Part shown: positions 7,384-15,433 of the stretch, piece after piece
Position numbering within the stretch: the stretch's first letter is position 1
Layout of the letters: every line of letters starts with the position of its first letter
DNA from: an uncultured Lachnospiraceae bacterium
GTDB lineage: Bacteria > Bacillota > Clostridia > Lachnospirales > Lachnospiraceae
Length of the DNA: 64,000 nucleotides
NCBI GenBank assembly: GCA_910586255.1
Contig: CAJUHR010000001.1
Location: forward strand, 153,185-217,184
Direction of reading: 5' to 3'
Notes under the pieces: generated by a model
Told to the model about the DNA's origin: nothing
The model's database searches: none
The model's input: only the letters and a program-made list of their open reading frames with translations
Made by a program: the position numbers and the translations under genes

Positions 7384-9494
7384 GGTCTGCGGCAAACCTG
7401 ACGATACCGGGAATCTGCGGCATGGGGATGTGCTTTCAGATCGATGGCTTCCGTCTGGTATATCTGGGAATTGCTGTGCTGATGTGGGTGGTCAGCGGCG
7501 TGTTTTCCCTGGAATATATGGCTCACTATGAGAAGAGGAACCGGTATTACTGCTTCTTTCTGGCAACCTTTTTTGCCACGGTCGGCGTTTTTTTGTCAGC
7601 AGATTTTTATACCACCTTTATCTTTTTTGAGATTATGTCTTTTACCTCCTACGTGTGGGTGGCCTTTGACGAGAGGAGGGAGAGCCTGCGGGCGGCGGAA
7701 ACCTACCTGGCAGTGGCAGTGATCGGCGGCATGGTAATGCTGATGGGGCTGTTTCTTCTCTATGATCTGGCGGGGACTCTCCGTTTTGATGAGCTTAAAG
7801 GGGCGGTTTCTGGCATTTCGGGGGCCTCTCGCATGCGTCTGTATGGGGCTTGCGGGCTTCTGCTCTTTGGCTTCGGGGCCAAGGCAGGCTGCTTCCCTCT
7901 CCATATCTGGCTGCCGAAGGCCCATCCGGTGGCCCCGGCCCCGGCCAGCGCCCTGCTGTCGGGAATCCTTACCAAGGCAGGGGTGTTCGGAATTATTGTG
8001 GTTTCCTGCGGGCTTTTAAGGGGCGATTTAGCCTGGGGGACTGTGATTGCCTGTCTGGGGCTTTTAACCATGGTTCTGGGGGCGGTTTTGGCATTGTTTT
8101 CCGTCAATTTAAAGAGAACTTTGGCCTGCTCCTCCGTGTCTCAGATCGGCTTTATCCTGACAGGAATCGGCATGAGCGGCCTTTTGGAGGCAGCAGGGGA
8201 GAAAAGCGGCCTGGCAGTCAGAGGAGCCTTTCTCCATATGGTAAATCACTCCCTGTTTAAGCTGGTATTGTTTCTCTGCGCGGCGGCGGTGTTTATGAAT
8301 CTTCATCAGCTGAACTTAAATGACATCCGTGGCTTTGGCAGGAAAAAGCCTCTTCTGATGTTCTGCTTTTTGATGGGGGCATTAGGGATTGGCGGCGTGC
8401 CTTTATGGAGCGGGTATGTGAGCAAAACCCTTCTCCATGAGAGCATTGTAGAGTACACGACCCGGGTGGCATCCTTTCAGGCCCTCGGCGGTTCGGCATT
8501 GCCGGAAAGCCTGAGCAGAGCGCCGAAAGCCCTCCTGTGGATGGCACGGATTACCGGCACAGCAGGATTTTGGCGCGGGGCCGAGTGGGTGTTTTTAGTG
8601 AGCGGAGGGATGACCGTGGCTTATATGCTCAAGCTGTTTGTGGCCCTGTTTGTGGATCGCCATCCCCTTCGGCAGGAGGAGTTTGACCGGATGTCTTCCT
8701 CTTACATGAGACCGGCCAGCAAAGGAGTGCTTCTGGGGGCAGCGGTGCTTCTGCCCCTTCTTGGAATGACTGCTCATCAGACCATGGATCAGCTGGCGGA
8801 CTTAGGCCAGGGATTCTTCGGGCAGACAGAGAAGGCTCATGCCATAGCCTACTTTTCACCGGAAAATCTTAAGGGAGGTCTCATATCAATCGGAATCGGA
8901 GCGCTGCTGTATGTGCTGGTGGTGTGCAGATGGATGATGGGAGAGACAGAAAATGAGGAGAGAAAGTCAGACGGCAGGAGTGATCATAACCGGTGCTACC
9001 TGGAACGGTGGCCCTCCTGGCTGGATCTGGAGGAGTTGGTGTACCGTCCGGTCATTCAGGTGGCGTTGCCGGCCGTGGGAGGCGCGGTATGCAGCTTTGT
9101 GGACCGATATGTGATAACAGCGCCTCTGACCGCATTCCTGGCCGTATCGGCGGTGGTCTGCCGCGTCATGGACCAGATGGCGGACATTCTGATCCGCACG
9201 GCCAGAAGGACCACCCACAGCCAACTTCCGGCCGCCTTTTTGGCCGGTTCGCCCCATGACGGGGAGGGCTTAAGAGACAGCTCAGCCGGCGGCAAAGGAG
9301 CAGGCCATAAAGGGCGCGGGAGTGCCGTGATGAAAAGGCAGGAGGAGATTATTCTGGCTCTTGTCAGAATGAAGGAACGGATCCAACGCAACGGAAGGCT
9401 GGTGGAGGAGAGCTTTTCCTTCGGCCTGATGCTGTTTGCCATTGGACTCTGCCTGACATTAGGGTATCTTCTTATGGTTTTTATCAGCCAGTGA
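7380..9494 (+). CDS. Fourth NuoL-like antiporter subunit with long C-terminal extension
   Basis: A 704-residue protein starting in the ATGA overlap with its predecessor, with GGAGGTGAGGCGG upstream. The first ~420 residues are NuoL/M-like (FFEIMSFTSYVWVAFDE with the helix-5 glutamate, then FGAKAGCFPLHIWLPKAHPVAPAPASALLSGILTKAG). The C-terminal ~280 residues add several helices and a charged stretch (about 610-660), resembling NuoL-type lateral extensions. It is the last gene of the operon; a strong promoter for the next unit follows at 9518. No hydrogenase, quinone or NADH module is found downstream. Confidence 0.84.
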   Translation: MRSAANLTIPGICGMGMCFQIDGFRLVYLGIAVLMWVVSGVFSLEYMAHYEKRNRYYCFFLATFFATVGVFLSADFYTTFIFFEIMSFTSYVWVAFDERRESLRAAETYLAVAVIGGMVMLMGLFLLYDLAGTLRFDELKGAVSGISGASRMRLYGACGLLLFGFGAKAGCFPLHIWLPKAHPVAPAPASALLSGILTKAGVFGIIVVSCGLLRGDLAWGTVIACLGLLTMVLGAVLALFSVNLKRTLACSSVSQIGFILTGIGMSGLLEAAGEKSGLAVRGAFLHMVNHSLFKLVLFLCAAAVFMNLHQLNLNDIRGFGRKKPLLMFCFLMGALGIGGVPLWSGYVSKTLLHESIVEYTTRVASFQALGGSALPESLSRAPKALLWMARITGTAGFWRGAEWVFLVSGGMTVAYMLKLFVALFVDRHPLRQEEFDRMSSSYMRPASKGVLLGAAVLLPLLGMTAHQTMDQLADLGQGFFGQTEKAHAIAYFSPENLKGGLISIGIGALLYVLVVCRWMMGETENEERKSDGRSDHNRCYLERWPSWLDLEELVYRPVIQVALPAVGGAVCSFVDRYVITAPLTAFLAVSAVVCRVMDQMADILIRTARRTTHSQLPAAFLAGSPHDGEGLRDSSAGGKGAGHKGRGSAVMKRQEEIILALVRMKERIQRNGRLVEESFSFGLMLFAIGLCLTLGYLLMVFISQ

Positions 9495-9517
9495 GATAAT
9501 TTGTCATTTCCTTTTCC

Positions 9518-9546
9518 TTGACGGAGCCCTTCCAAGGCTCTATAAT
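9518..9546 (+). promoter_or_regulatory. Sigma-A promoter for the L,D-transpeptidase gene
   Basis: TTGACG at 9518-9523 and TATAAT at 9541-9546 are separated by 17 bases, near the clostridial housekeeping consensus. The start codon at 9611 lies 65 bases downstream. This separates the cell-wall gene from the antiporter operon that ends at 9494. Confidence 0.8.
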
Positions 9547-9610
9547 GGAGAAGATCTGGAAAAGCAGAAAGAATATGGAATTAAAAGAAAGATCAGAAGG
9601 AAGAAGAATT

Positions 9611-11014
9611 ATGAAAAAGAAAGAAAAATACGGAGCGGGCAGGCTTTTTTTGGCTTTGATGATGACAGGGGCCCTGTCTCTTACAGCTTACGGTGAGGAG
9701 AACACCTTTGTTCAGGGAACCACGGTCAACGGATTGGGAATCAGCAAAATGACCGTGGAGGAGGCAGAGGCCCACATACAAAATTTTTATTCCAATGAAT
9801 ACCAGTTGACAATCCGGGAGAGGAACGGAGTGACAGAGACCATCCAAGGAAAGGATATCGGATTTTCCGTAGGTCTCCCCGGCGGGGCCTTGGCGGACAT
9901 CCTTGAGAAGGAAAATGCTGCCGGAAGAGTATTCGGTCCGGATGCAGGCAACAGCTACCGGATTCAGCTGGAGAATACATACAGTCCGGAGGCGTTGGAG
10001 AGCAGTATTAACAGTCTGCGCTGCATTGCCGGAAGCAATATCATTACCACCGCGGATGCCCATGTGAGCCAATATGAGGAGGGAAAGCCCTTCACCATTG
10101 TTCCGGAGGTGCGGGGGAACAATGTTTATCCGGACAAGGTGGTTCAGGCCGTCCGGGAGGCGGTGGCCACGGGAGCCACGGAGGTGGACCTGGAGGAAAA
10201 GGGCTGCTACTATCCGATCCAGGTGACGGCAGACAATGAGCAGCTGAAAAATCTCTGTGATACCATGAACCGGTGCAGGGAGATGGAGATCACCTATGTG
10301 TTTGGGGAGGATATGGAAAGTTTATCCGCCGCTTCCATCTGTTCCTGGATCACGGGCACAATGGACGGGGAGATACAGATAGACAGAGAAAAGGCGGCGG
10401 CCTATGTGGCTGAGCTGGCGGACAAGTATGACACATCTGGAAGGGAGCGGGCTTTCCACACGGCGGACGGCAGAGACATTCAGATCAACGGCGCATACGG
10501 CTGGAAGCTGGACCAGGCGGCGGAGACGGAGGCCCTGATTGCCATGATCCGCACAGGACAGTCTCAGTCCAGAGAGCCCCAGTATGCTCAGAGAGCAGCC
10601 CTGCGGGGAGAGCAGGAGTGGGGTCAGACCTATGTGGAGATTGATTTGACCAATCAGCATGTGTATATGGTGCAGGACGGTACGGTTGTGTGGGATGCGC
10701 CCTGTGTGACAGGTAATGAGTCCAAGGGCCATCACACGCCTCCCGGTATTTTTACCCTGACCTACAAGCAGCGGGACCGGGTGCTGCGGGGAGCTAAGCG
10801 GGCGGACGGAAGCTACGAGTATGAATCGCCGGTGTCCTACTGGATGCCCTTTAACGGCGGCATCGGGCTTCACGATGCCAACTGGAGAGGAAGCTTTGGC
10901 GGAACCATTTTTAAGACCAACGGAAGCCATGGATGTGTGAATCTTCCTCCTGAAAAGACGAGGGCATTGTATGATTTGGTGTATCAGGGCATTCCGGTGA
11001 TTTGCTACCATTAA
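9611..11014 (+). CDS. L,D-transpeptidase with N-terminal peptidoglycan-binding domains
   Basis: ATG 9611 is preferred because AGAAGGAAG precedes it and it gives a signal-like N-terminus (KKK, then LFLALMMTGALSLTAYG). The 467-residue product has PG_binding_4-like repeats (about 35-310) and a YkuD catalytic domain (about 340-467). The catalytic signature is GIGLHDANW followed by NGSHGCVNLP, with the histidine and cysteine of the His/Cys pair present. The family forms 3-3 cross-links or anchors molecules to peptidoglycan outside the membrane. It stands alone behind its own promoter; the FAH-family gene follows 11 bases downstream and may be co-transcribed. Confidence 0.9.
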   Translation: MKKKEKYGAGRLFLALMMTGALSLTAYGEENTFVQGTTVNGLGISKMTVEEAEAHIQNFYSNEYQLTIRERNGVTETIQGKDIGFSVGLPGGALADILEKENAAGRVFGPDAGNSYRIQLENTYSPEALESSINSLRCIAGSNIITTADAHVSQYEEGKPFTIVPEVRGNNVYPDKVVQAVREAVATGATEVDLEEKGCYYPIQVTADNEQLKNLCDTMNRCREMEITYVFGEDMESLSAASICSWITGTMDGEIQIDREKAAAYVAELADKYDTSGRERAFHTADGRDIQINGAYGWKLDQAAETEALIAMIRTGQSQSREPQYAQRAALRGEQEWGQTYVEIDLTNQHVYMVQDGTVVWDAPCVTGNESKGHHTPPGIFTLTYKQRDRVLRGAKRADGSYEYESPVSYWMPFNGGIGLHDANWRGSFGGTIFKTNGSHGCVNLPPEKTRALYDLVYQGIPVICYH

Positions 11015-11025
11015 GGGAGGTTGCT

Positions 11026-11922
11026 ATGAAGCTGGTGACATATCAGGTTGGACAGAAAACGGGAGTGGGAGTGATCAGCAGGGACGGAGAGTGGGTGTTT
11101 CCCATCCGTTCCATCGGGCCGGAGTATGGGACAATGCTGGAGGCAATAAAGCAGATGAGTGAGTCGGAGAAGCAGCTTTTGGAGCATGCTTCCGGACAGG
11201 AGCCCTATTCCTGTAAGGGCGCGGCCCGTCTTAAGGAGGTTCGTCTGCTGGCGCCTGTTCCCGTGCCGGAGCAGGACATTATCTGCCTGGGCATCAATTA
11301 TATGGACCATGCAGAAGAGTCTGCCCGGTTCAGAAAAAGAGATTTTGACGGAAAACGTCCCTATGCGGTATATTTTTCCAAGAGAGTCAACCGGGCCGTT
11401 GCGGACCGGGAGGCAATCCCCGCCCATGAGGGGCTGGTGGACAGTCTGGACTATGAGGCGGAGCTTGCCTTTATTTTGGGAAAAGACGCCAGGAACGTGG
11501 CGCCTGAGCATGTAAGAGAATACATATTCGGCTATACCATTCTCAATGATGTCAGTGCCAGAAATGTTCAGAACCGGCACAATCAGTGGTATTTTGGGAA
11601 AAGCTTAGAAGGCTTTGCTCCCATGGGCCCCTGTGTGCTGACCGCGGACTCGGTGGCATATCCGCCGTGCCTGTACATCCGCTCCTACGTAAACGGGGAG
11701 CTTCGTCAAAGCAGCAATACGGACAAGCTGATTTTCGGCATTGATCACATTGTCAGTGAACTGTCTGCGGGAATGACTTTGAAGGCAGGAACCATCATTT
11801 CCACGGGGACTCCCTCCGGCGTGGGAATGGGCTTTGACCCGCCGAGATTTTTGAAGGCGGGAGATGAGGTGGTCTGCGAGGTGGAGGGAATCGGAAGAAT
11901 TGTCAATGTGGTGGAGCGGTAG
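11026..11922 (+). CDS. Fumarylacetoacetate hydrolase (FAH) family protein
   Basis: ATG 11026 follows AAGGGAGGTTGCT; the frame upstream is inside the preceding gene. The 298-residue protein has the FAH fold: an N-terminal lid, LGINYMDHAEES (about 94-105), the metal-binding acidic pair in DYEAELAFILG (about 145-155) and the later YTILNDVSARNVQ, ending in STGTPSGVGMGF. Family members cleave C-C bonds of acylpyruvates or decarboxylate 2-oxo acids using Mg2+/Mn2+. The substrate cannot be read from the sequence and the neighbours do not indicate a pathway. Confidence 0.9.
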   Translation: MKLVTYQVGQKTGVGVISRDGEWVFPIRSIGPEYGTMLEAIKQMSESEKQLLEHASGQEPYSCKGAARLKEVRLLAPVPVPEQDIICLGINYMDHAEESARFRKRDFDGKRPYAVYFSKRVNRAVADREAIPAHEGLVDSLDYEAELAFILGKDARNVAPEHVREYIFGYTILNDVSARNVQNRHNQWYFGKSLEGFAPMGPCVLTADSVAYPPCLYIRSYVNGELRQSSNTDKLIFGIDHIVSELSAGMTLKAGTIISTGTPSGVGMGFDPPRFLKAGDEVVCEVEGIGRIVNVVER

Positions 11923-11947
11923 AGTGAGAGCGGTCTGCCCAGATATA

Positions 11948-11985
11948 GACAGGGGAATGAATCTGAAAGGATTCATTCCCCTGTC
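11948..11985 (+). terminator. Perfect 16-bp hairpin after the FAH gene
   Basis: GACAGGGGAATGAATC is followed by a 6-base loop and its exact reverse complement. It lies 25 bases after the FAH-family stop. The U-tract is poor (TTCGGTTATACGGTTTTT), so this may be a weak terminator or a transcript-stabilising hairpin. Confidence 0.6.
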
Positions 11986-12046
11986 TTCGGTTATACGGTT
12001 TTTGAGTAATCAATAGTTAGCAGCTAAGGCGGAGTACTGTAATGAC

Positions 12047-12075
12047 TTGACACATGACAAGTGAATATTTATACT
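12047..12075 (+). promoter_or_regulatory. Strong orphan sigma-A promoter
   Basis: TTGACA (12047-12052) and TATACT (12070-12075) are spaced by 17 bases. No recognisable gene follows on this strand before the convergent rubrerythrin gene ends at 12297. The rest of 11986-12230 shows no coding signal that I can support. A short non-coding transcript ending at the hairpin near 12231-12262 is possible. Confidence 0.5.
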
Positions 12076-12225
12076 GTAGTTGTAGTAAATGTTATATCGG
12101 AGGCGCGGTATCTGGCCTGGCTGAGGGACACAGGAAAGAAAGGTCCTGGAATCTGGTACAATCGGGAATCATCAGATTCAGAGCAGTAGGATTTTAATTT
12201 CCGGCAAAGGGCAACAAAAGGACAA

Positions 12226-12262
12226 TCAAAAAGGGAACAAACCATTTTCGGTTCATTCCCTT
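12226..12262 (-). terminator. Rho-independent terminator of the rubrerythrin gene
   Basis: Read on the minus strand, AAGGGAATGAACC pairs with GGTTTGTTCCCTT (two mismatches) around a 6-base loop and is followed by a TTTTT tract. It lies 35 bases beyond the rubrerythrin stop codon. Confidence 0.75.
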
Positions 12263-12296
12263 AATCTCAAAAATCCTCTAAAACCCGGCGTTCTGA

Positions 12297-12839
12297 TTAG
12301 CCAAAGTATCTCTTCAGCAGACCCTCGAAAGCCTTGCCGTGTCTGGCCTCGTCCCGTGCCATCTCGTGAACCGTGTCATGAATGGCATCCAGGTTGGCAG
12401 CTTTGGCTCTCTTTGCTAAGTCAAACTTGCCGGCAGTAGCGCCGTTCTCAGCCTCTACGCGCAGCTCCAGATTCTTCTTGGTGCTGTCGGTGACAACCTC
12501 GCCCAAAAGCTCTGCAAACTTGGCAGCATGCTCAGCCTCCTCGTAGGCAGCCTTCTCCCAGTACAGACCGATCTCCGGATAGCCCTCTCTGTGGGCAACT
12601 CTTGCCATGGCCAGGTACATGCCGACCTCGGTGCACTCGCCGTTAAAGTTGGCTCTTAAGTCAGCCATAATATCTTCACTTACGCCCTGAGCAACTCCTA
12701 CCACATGCTCAGCAGCCCAGCTTCTTTCGCCGCCCTGCTCTACAAACTTGGAAGCGGGAGCTTTACACTGGGGGCAGGACTCCGGAGCAGAAGGACCCTC
12801 ATGAACATAACCGCATACAGAACAAACCCATTTCTTCAT
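12297..12839 (-). CDS. Reverse rubrerythrin (N-terminal rubredoxin domain)
   Basis: The start at 12839 has AAGGAG a few bases upstream. The 180-residue protein begins with a rubredoxin-like Fe(SCys)4 domain (CSVCGY...CPQC, residues 5-26), followed by a four-helix ferritin-like di-iron domain with EXXH-type motifs (YEEAEH and ARDEARH). This order, rubredoxin first, defines reverse rubrerythrins, which reduce H2O2 and O2 in clostridial oxidative-stress defence. A promoter with a perfect palindrome lies upstream (12911-12959), and a PerR-type regulator is the next gene upstream, which suggests peroxide control. Confidence 0.93.
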   Translation of the reverse strand: MKKWVCSVCGYVHEGPSAPESCPQCKAPASKFVEQGGERSWAAEHVVGVAQGVSEDIMADLRANFNGECTEVGMYLAMARVAHREGYPEIGLYWEKAAYEEAEHAAKFAELLGEVVTDSTKKNLELRVEAENGATAGKFDLAKRAKAANLDAIHDTVHEMARDEARHGKAFEGLLKRYFG

Positions 12840-12910
12840 AAACACAATCTCCTTTTCTTTTATAAAAATTATTTGTCTTACATTAATCGGTAACCGGTGC
12901 TGCTTGAAAA

Positions 12911-12959
12911 CAGTAATGATTACTGATATTAATTTAGCATATCCAAAGATAAATGTCAA
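12911..12959 (-). promoter_or_regulatory. Rubrerythrin promoter with PerR-type operator
   Basis: On the minus strand TTGACA (12954-12959) and TAAATT (12931-12936) are spaced 17 bases. Five bases downstream of the -10 lies the perfect 7-1-7 palindrome CAGTAATGATTACTG (12911-12925), in the geometry of Fur/PerR boxes and in a position where a repressor would block initiation. A near-identical site precedes the perR-like gene. Confidence 0.8.
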
Positions 12960-13025
12960 TCAGTTTTTGAGAAAATTTTTCACTTGTTAATCACCATTTA
13001 TTAGGAATTGTCATAAAATATTTCC

Positions 13026-13430
13026 TTATGACGGTTCCTGGGCCGGTTTTTTGGAGCATGGAGCGCAGAAACCGTAAAAATATATGGTATGGCTGTCCAC
13101 GGATCCTCCCAGGGCAATCTCAGCCTGACGCTGCAGCTCCTCAAGAGGCATCAGGGGAAGATCGATTACGGCGCCGCAATGTCGACATATGAAATGATAG
13201 TGGGGGGTGGTATTCCAGTCAAAGTGATCCTTTCCATCTCCACACGCCAGCTTTTGAATCTCTCCTAAATCGGATAAGAGATTCAGATTCCGGTAGACGG
13301 TTCCTAAGCTGATGTTGGGAAAGGCTTCCCGAAGCTCGGTGTAAATAATATCTGCCGTGGGATGGTCTGTACGCCCGGCAAGACATTCCTTTATGGATTC
13401 CCGCTGCCGGCTGTATTTCAAAATTTTCAT
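13026..13430 (-). CDS. perR: Fur-family transcriptional regulator, PerR-type
   Basis: I choose ATG 13430 (MKILKYSRQRE) because AAAGGGAG lies eight bases upstream; ATG 13448 is possible. The 134-residue protein has the Fur winged-helix domain (TADIIYTELREAFPNISLGTVYRNLNLL), then HYHFICRHCGAVIDL with the structural zinc cysteines, and a C-terminal CAPC pair. PerR senses peroxide through Fe-catalysed histidine oxidation. Proximity to reverse rubrerythrin and the shared palindrome support PerR rather than Fur or Zur, but metal specificity is inferred. Confidence 0.85.
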   Translation of the reverse strand: MKILKYSRQRESIKECLAGRTDHPTADIIYTELREAFPNISLGTVYRNLNLLSDLGEIQKLACGDGKDHFDWNTTPHYHFICRHCGAVIDLPLMPLEELQRQAEIALGGSVDSHTIYFYGFCAPCSKKPAQEPS

Positions 13431-13464
13431 AACCAGCTCCCTTTCCATAATTTAGATAAAATAA

Positions 13465-13507
13465 TAATAATCATTACTATTTTACAAAAAAATCAAATTT
13501 CTGTCAA
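13465..13507 (-). promoter_or_regulatory. perR promoter with autoregulatory operator
   Basis: On the minus strand TTGACA (13502-13507) and TAAAAT (13479-13484) are 17 bases apart. The -10 runs straight into TAGTAATGATTATTA (13465-13479), a 7-1-7 palindrome with one mismatch that matches the operator before the rubrerythrin gene at most positions. Autorepression is the likely purpose. Confidence 0.78.
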
Positions 13508-13582
13508 GATTATATGGAAAGGAAAATTTCTCCATTCATGGGATAACTGTTACGATATAAGCAAACAGTGATATTCCCCTAG

Positions 13583-14521
13583 CTACAGCACTTCCTTCGC
13601 CACCCGTATAAACTCCCGGGCTGCCTGAGACATATAATGGCCTTTGTAAAAACCAATCCCCAGTGTCCCGTGGGCCTTGGGATAGTCCAGGGAGTAGAAA
13701 TTCATGGAGGTGTTCTGATTGACCTTGTCCTTGAAATCCTTGTGACTGGAAATAAACATTTTGGGATAAAAGGTGATCCCCATCCCACGGATGGCCAGAG
13801 CCAGAACGGTCTCAATATTTTCGGTTTCCAGCACAATCCGGGGGGTGATCTGGGCATCCTCAAGCATTTCGTCAGCCAGAGTCCGCACCCGGTTTCCCTC
13901 ATTGATCAGAAGGAAGGGACAGCGGCTTAGAAGGGACAGATCCGTGTGTTCGTTCAGCCGTGCCTTGATCTCCTCCAGATGGCCCGGAAAGGACCGCTCC
14001 AGCACGGCGTCCGAGACGGCAAGCAGAATCTCCTCCTCGCATATGGGGACGGTTCCCACATTTTCCACCTTGAAGGGAAGCATGCCGATGATTAAGTCCA
14101 CATCACCGTGAAGGAGCCCGTTGTCCAGCATGGTGGAATTGCCCTCCATAAGGTGCAGCTCAATGTTGGGAAACTGTTCCCGATAGGTAGGCAGGATCTC
14201 CGGAAGAATCACCCGTCCCCGGGTGTGGGACAAGCCAATGGTCAGCCTTCCCACGGAAAAGTCTTTGATGTCAGCTAACTCCCGATAGGTCTCATCCTTC
14301 AGGGCCAGAAGCTGACGGGCCCGCTTTTTTAAGGCCTGTCCGGCATAGGTCAGAGTCAGAGGGCTGGTCCGGTTAAATAAAACCACCCCGAACTCCTTTT
14401 CCATATTGGAAATATGGTTGCTTAAGGATTGCTGGGAGATAAAGAGCTGCTTGGCAGCCTTGGTAAAATTAAGCTCCTCTGCCGCCACCAGAAAGTATTC
14501 CAGATTGAGAAAATTAATCAT
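13583..14521 (-). CDS. LysR-family transcriptional regulator
   Basis: ATG 14521 follows CAGGAGG at good spacing and overlaps the stop of the upstream PHP gene by 8 bases, so the two are co-transcribed. The 312-residue protein has the LysR winged HTH at residues 1-60 (FTKAAKQLFISQQSLSNHISNMEKEFG) and a periplasmic-binding-protein-like effector domain (about 90-300). The effector is unknown. LysR genes usually act on a neighbouring divergent unit, but here the neighbours give no clear target. Confidence 0.9.
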   Translation of the reverse strand: MINFLNLEYFLVAAEELNFTKAAKQLFISQQSLSNHISNMEKEFGVVLFNRTSPLTLTYAGQALKKRARQLLALKDETYRELADIKDFSVGRLTIGLSHTRGRVILPEILPTYREQFPNIELHLMEGNSTMLDNGLLHGDVDLIIGMLPFKVENVGTVPICEEEILLAVSDAVLERSFPGHLEEIKARLNEHTDLSLLSRCPFLLINEGNRVRTLADEMLEDAQITPRIVLETENIETVLALAIRGMGITFYPKMFISSHKDFKDKVNQNTSMNFYSLDYPKAHGTLGIGFYKGHYMSQAAREFIRVAKEVL

Positions 14522-15263
14522 GGTCAGGGCCTCCTGAGGCAAGCAGTTTTTTTAGGGAAGGAATAAATGCAGCGGCCTTTGAAAGGGAATTATTGACAAT
14601 TAGCTCTTCGGGAAATCCGATCTCCTCAAGAAGGCTGTGTACGCGGGAATGGTTCCCCACATCCACCTCGCAGTGGGCATCGCTGTCTAGGATCACCGGC
14701 ACCTGATAGTGCCTGCAGTATTCCAGCATGGAGATAGCGTTTTTTCGGGAATCTTTCCGGTTGCAGGCCGGATGGAGGGAGCTGTTGTTAATCTCCAAAA
14801 GAACATGATGCTCCTTGGCGCCGCATACTATGGTTTCGTAGTCCACAGGAAAACGGCCGTCATCGGGATGTCCGATGATGTGAACAATGGGATTTTTCAT
14901 GGCGCCTAAATAGGCGGCAGTGTTTTGAGAGACGGTGCCGCAGGTGTAGCAGGGCTCATGAATGCTGGCGATTCCCAGATCCAGTCCCTTCTGGTAGCGG
15001 GGCTCTAAATCCAGCCCGCCTTTGTAGTCCACAATATTTAGTTCACAGCCCATCAAAAGCCGGACACCGTAGAGCTCTCTGGGAATTACTTTAAAATTGA
15101 GAAAATAAAAGGGATGGCAGGCGCCGGGAATTTTCGGGGCGTGATCCGTGACCCCCAAAAGCTTTAAACCCTTGTGGGAAGCGGCTTTGACCATCTCATA
15201 TAATGTGTTGTAGGCATGCCCGCTGGCAATGGTGTGGGTATGCAGATCCAAGATGTCATTCAT
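14514..15263 (-). CDS. PHP-domain phosphoesterase (YcdX-like)
   Basis: A 249-residue PHP protein. The metal-binding motifs are visible: DLHTHT at 6-11, TDHAP near 40, GCEL near 72, IIGHPDDGR near 133, and DSDAHCEVDVGNH near 195. YcdX-type PHP proteins are trinuclear-zinc phosphatases of uncertain substrate, and related ones act as histidinol phosphatases; no his genes are near. The start has TAAGGAACAATCATC upstream, a rather weak ribosome site. It overlaps the lysR gene and forms an operon with it. Confidence 0.87.
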   Translation of the reverse strand: MNDILDLHTHTIASGHAYNTLYEMVKAASHKGLKLLGVTDHAPKIPGACHPFYFLNFKVIPRELYGVRLLMGCELNIVDYKGGLDLEPRYQKGLDLGIASIHEPCYTCGTVSQNTAAYLGAMKNPIVHIIGHPDDGRFPVDYETIVCGAKEHHVLLEINNSSLHPACNRKDSRKNAISMLEYCRHYQVPVILDSDAHCEVDVGNHSRVHSLLEEIGFPEELIVNNSLSKAAAFIPSLKKLLASGGPDHD

Positions 15264-15316
15264 GATGATTGTTCCTTATACTCCTTTAAAAATATGCATG
15301 AAACCAAACCGTAACG

Positions 15317-15325
15317 AGTATAGCA
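15317..15325 (-). promoter_or_regulatory. Extended -10 promoter for the PHP-lysR operon
   Basis: On the minus strand TATACT (15317-15322) is preceded by TGC, giving an extended -10 element. I see no good -35. It lies about 55 bases before the PHP start. Confidence 0.45.
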
Positions 15326-15433
15326 TATTTTTCCTCAGAAAACTATAGAAAAATACGCGAAAATGTGGTAAAGTCTTTCGTAGAGCCGGAACGGTAGTCC
15401 GGTAATGAGACACAAGTGAAGGAGTGTTAGACA

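Noticed and set aside
1..9494. A membrane-bound hydrogenase assignment for the antiporter operon
   Set aside because: No NiFe-hydrogenase or ferredoxin subunit is present; the [FeFe]-hydrogenases at 54-59 kb are soluble types far away.
12061..12189. A 42-codon frame after the orphan promoter (GTG start, peptide with RYLAWLRDTGKKGPG)
   Set aside because: No ribosome site, it would start within the promoter region, and nothing about it is recognisable.
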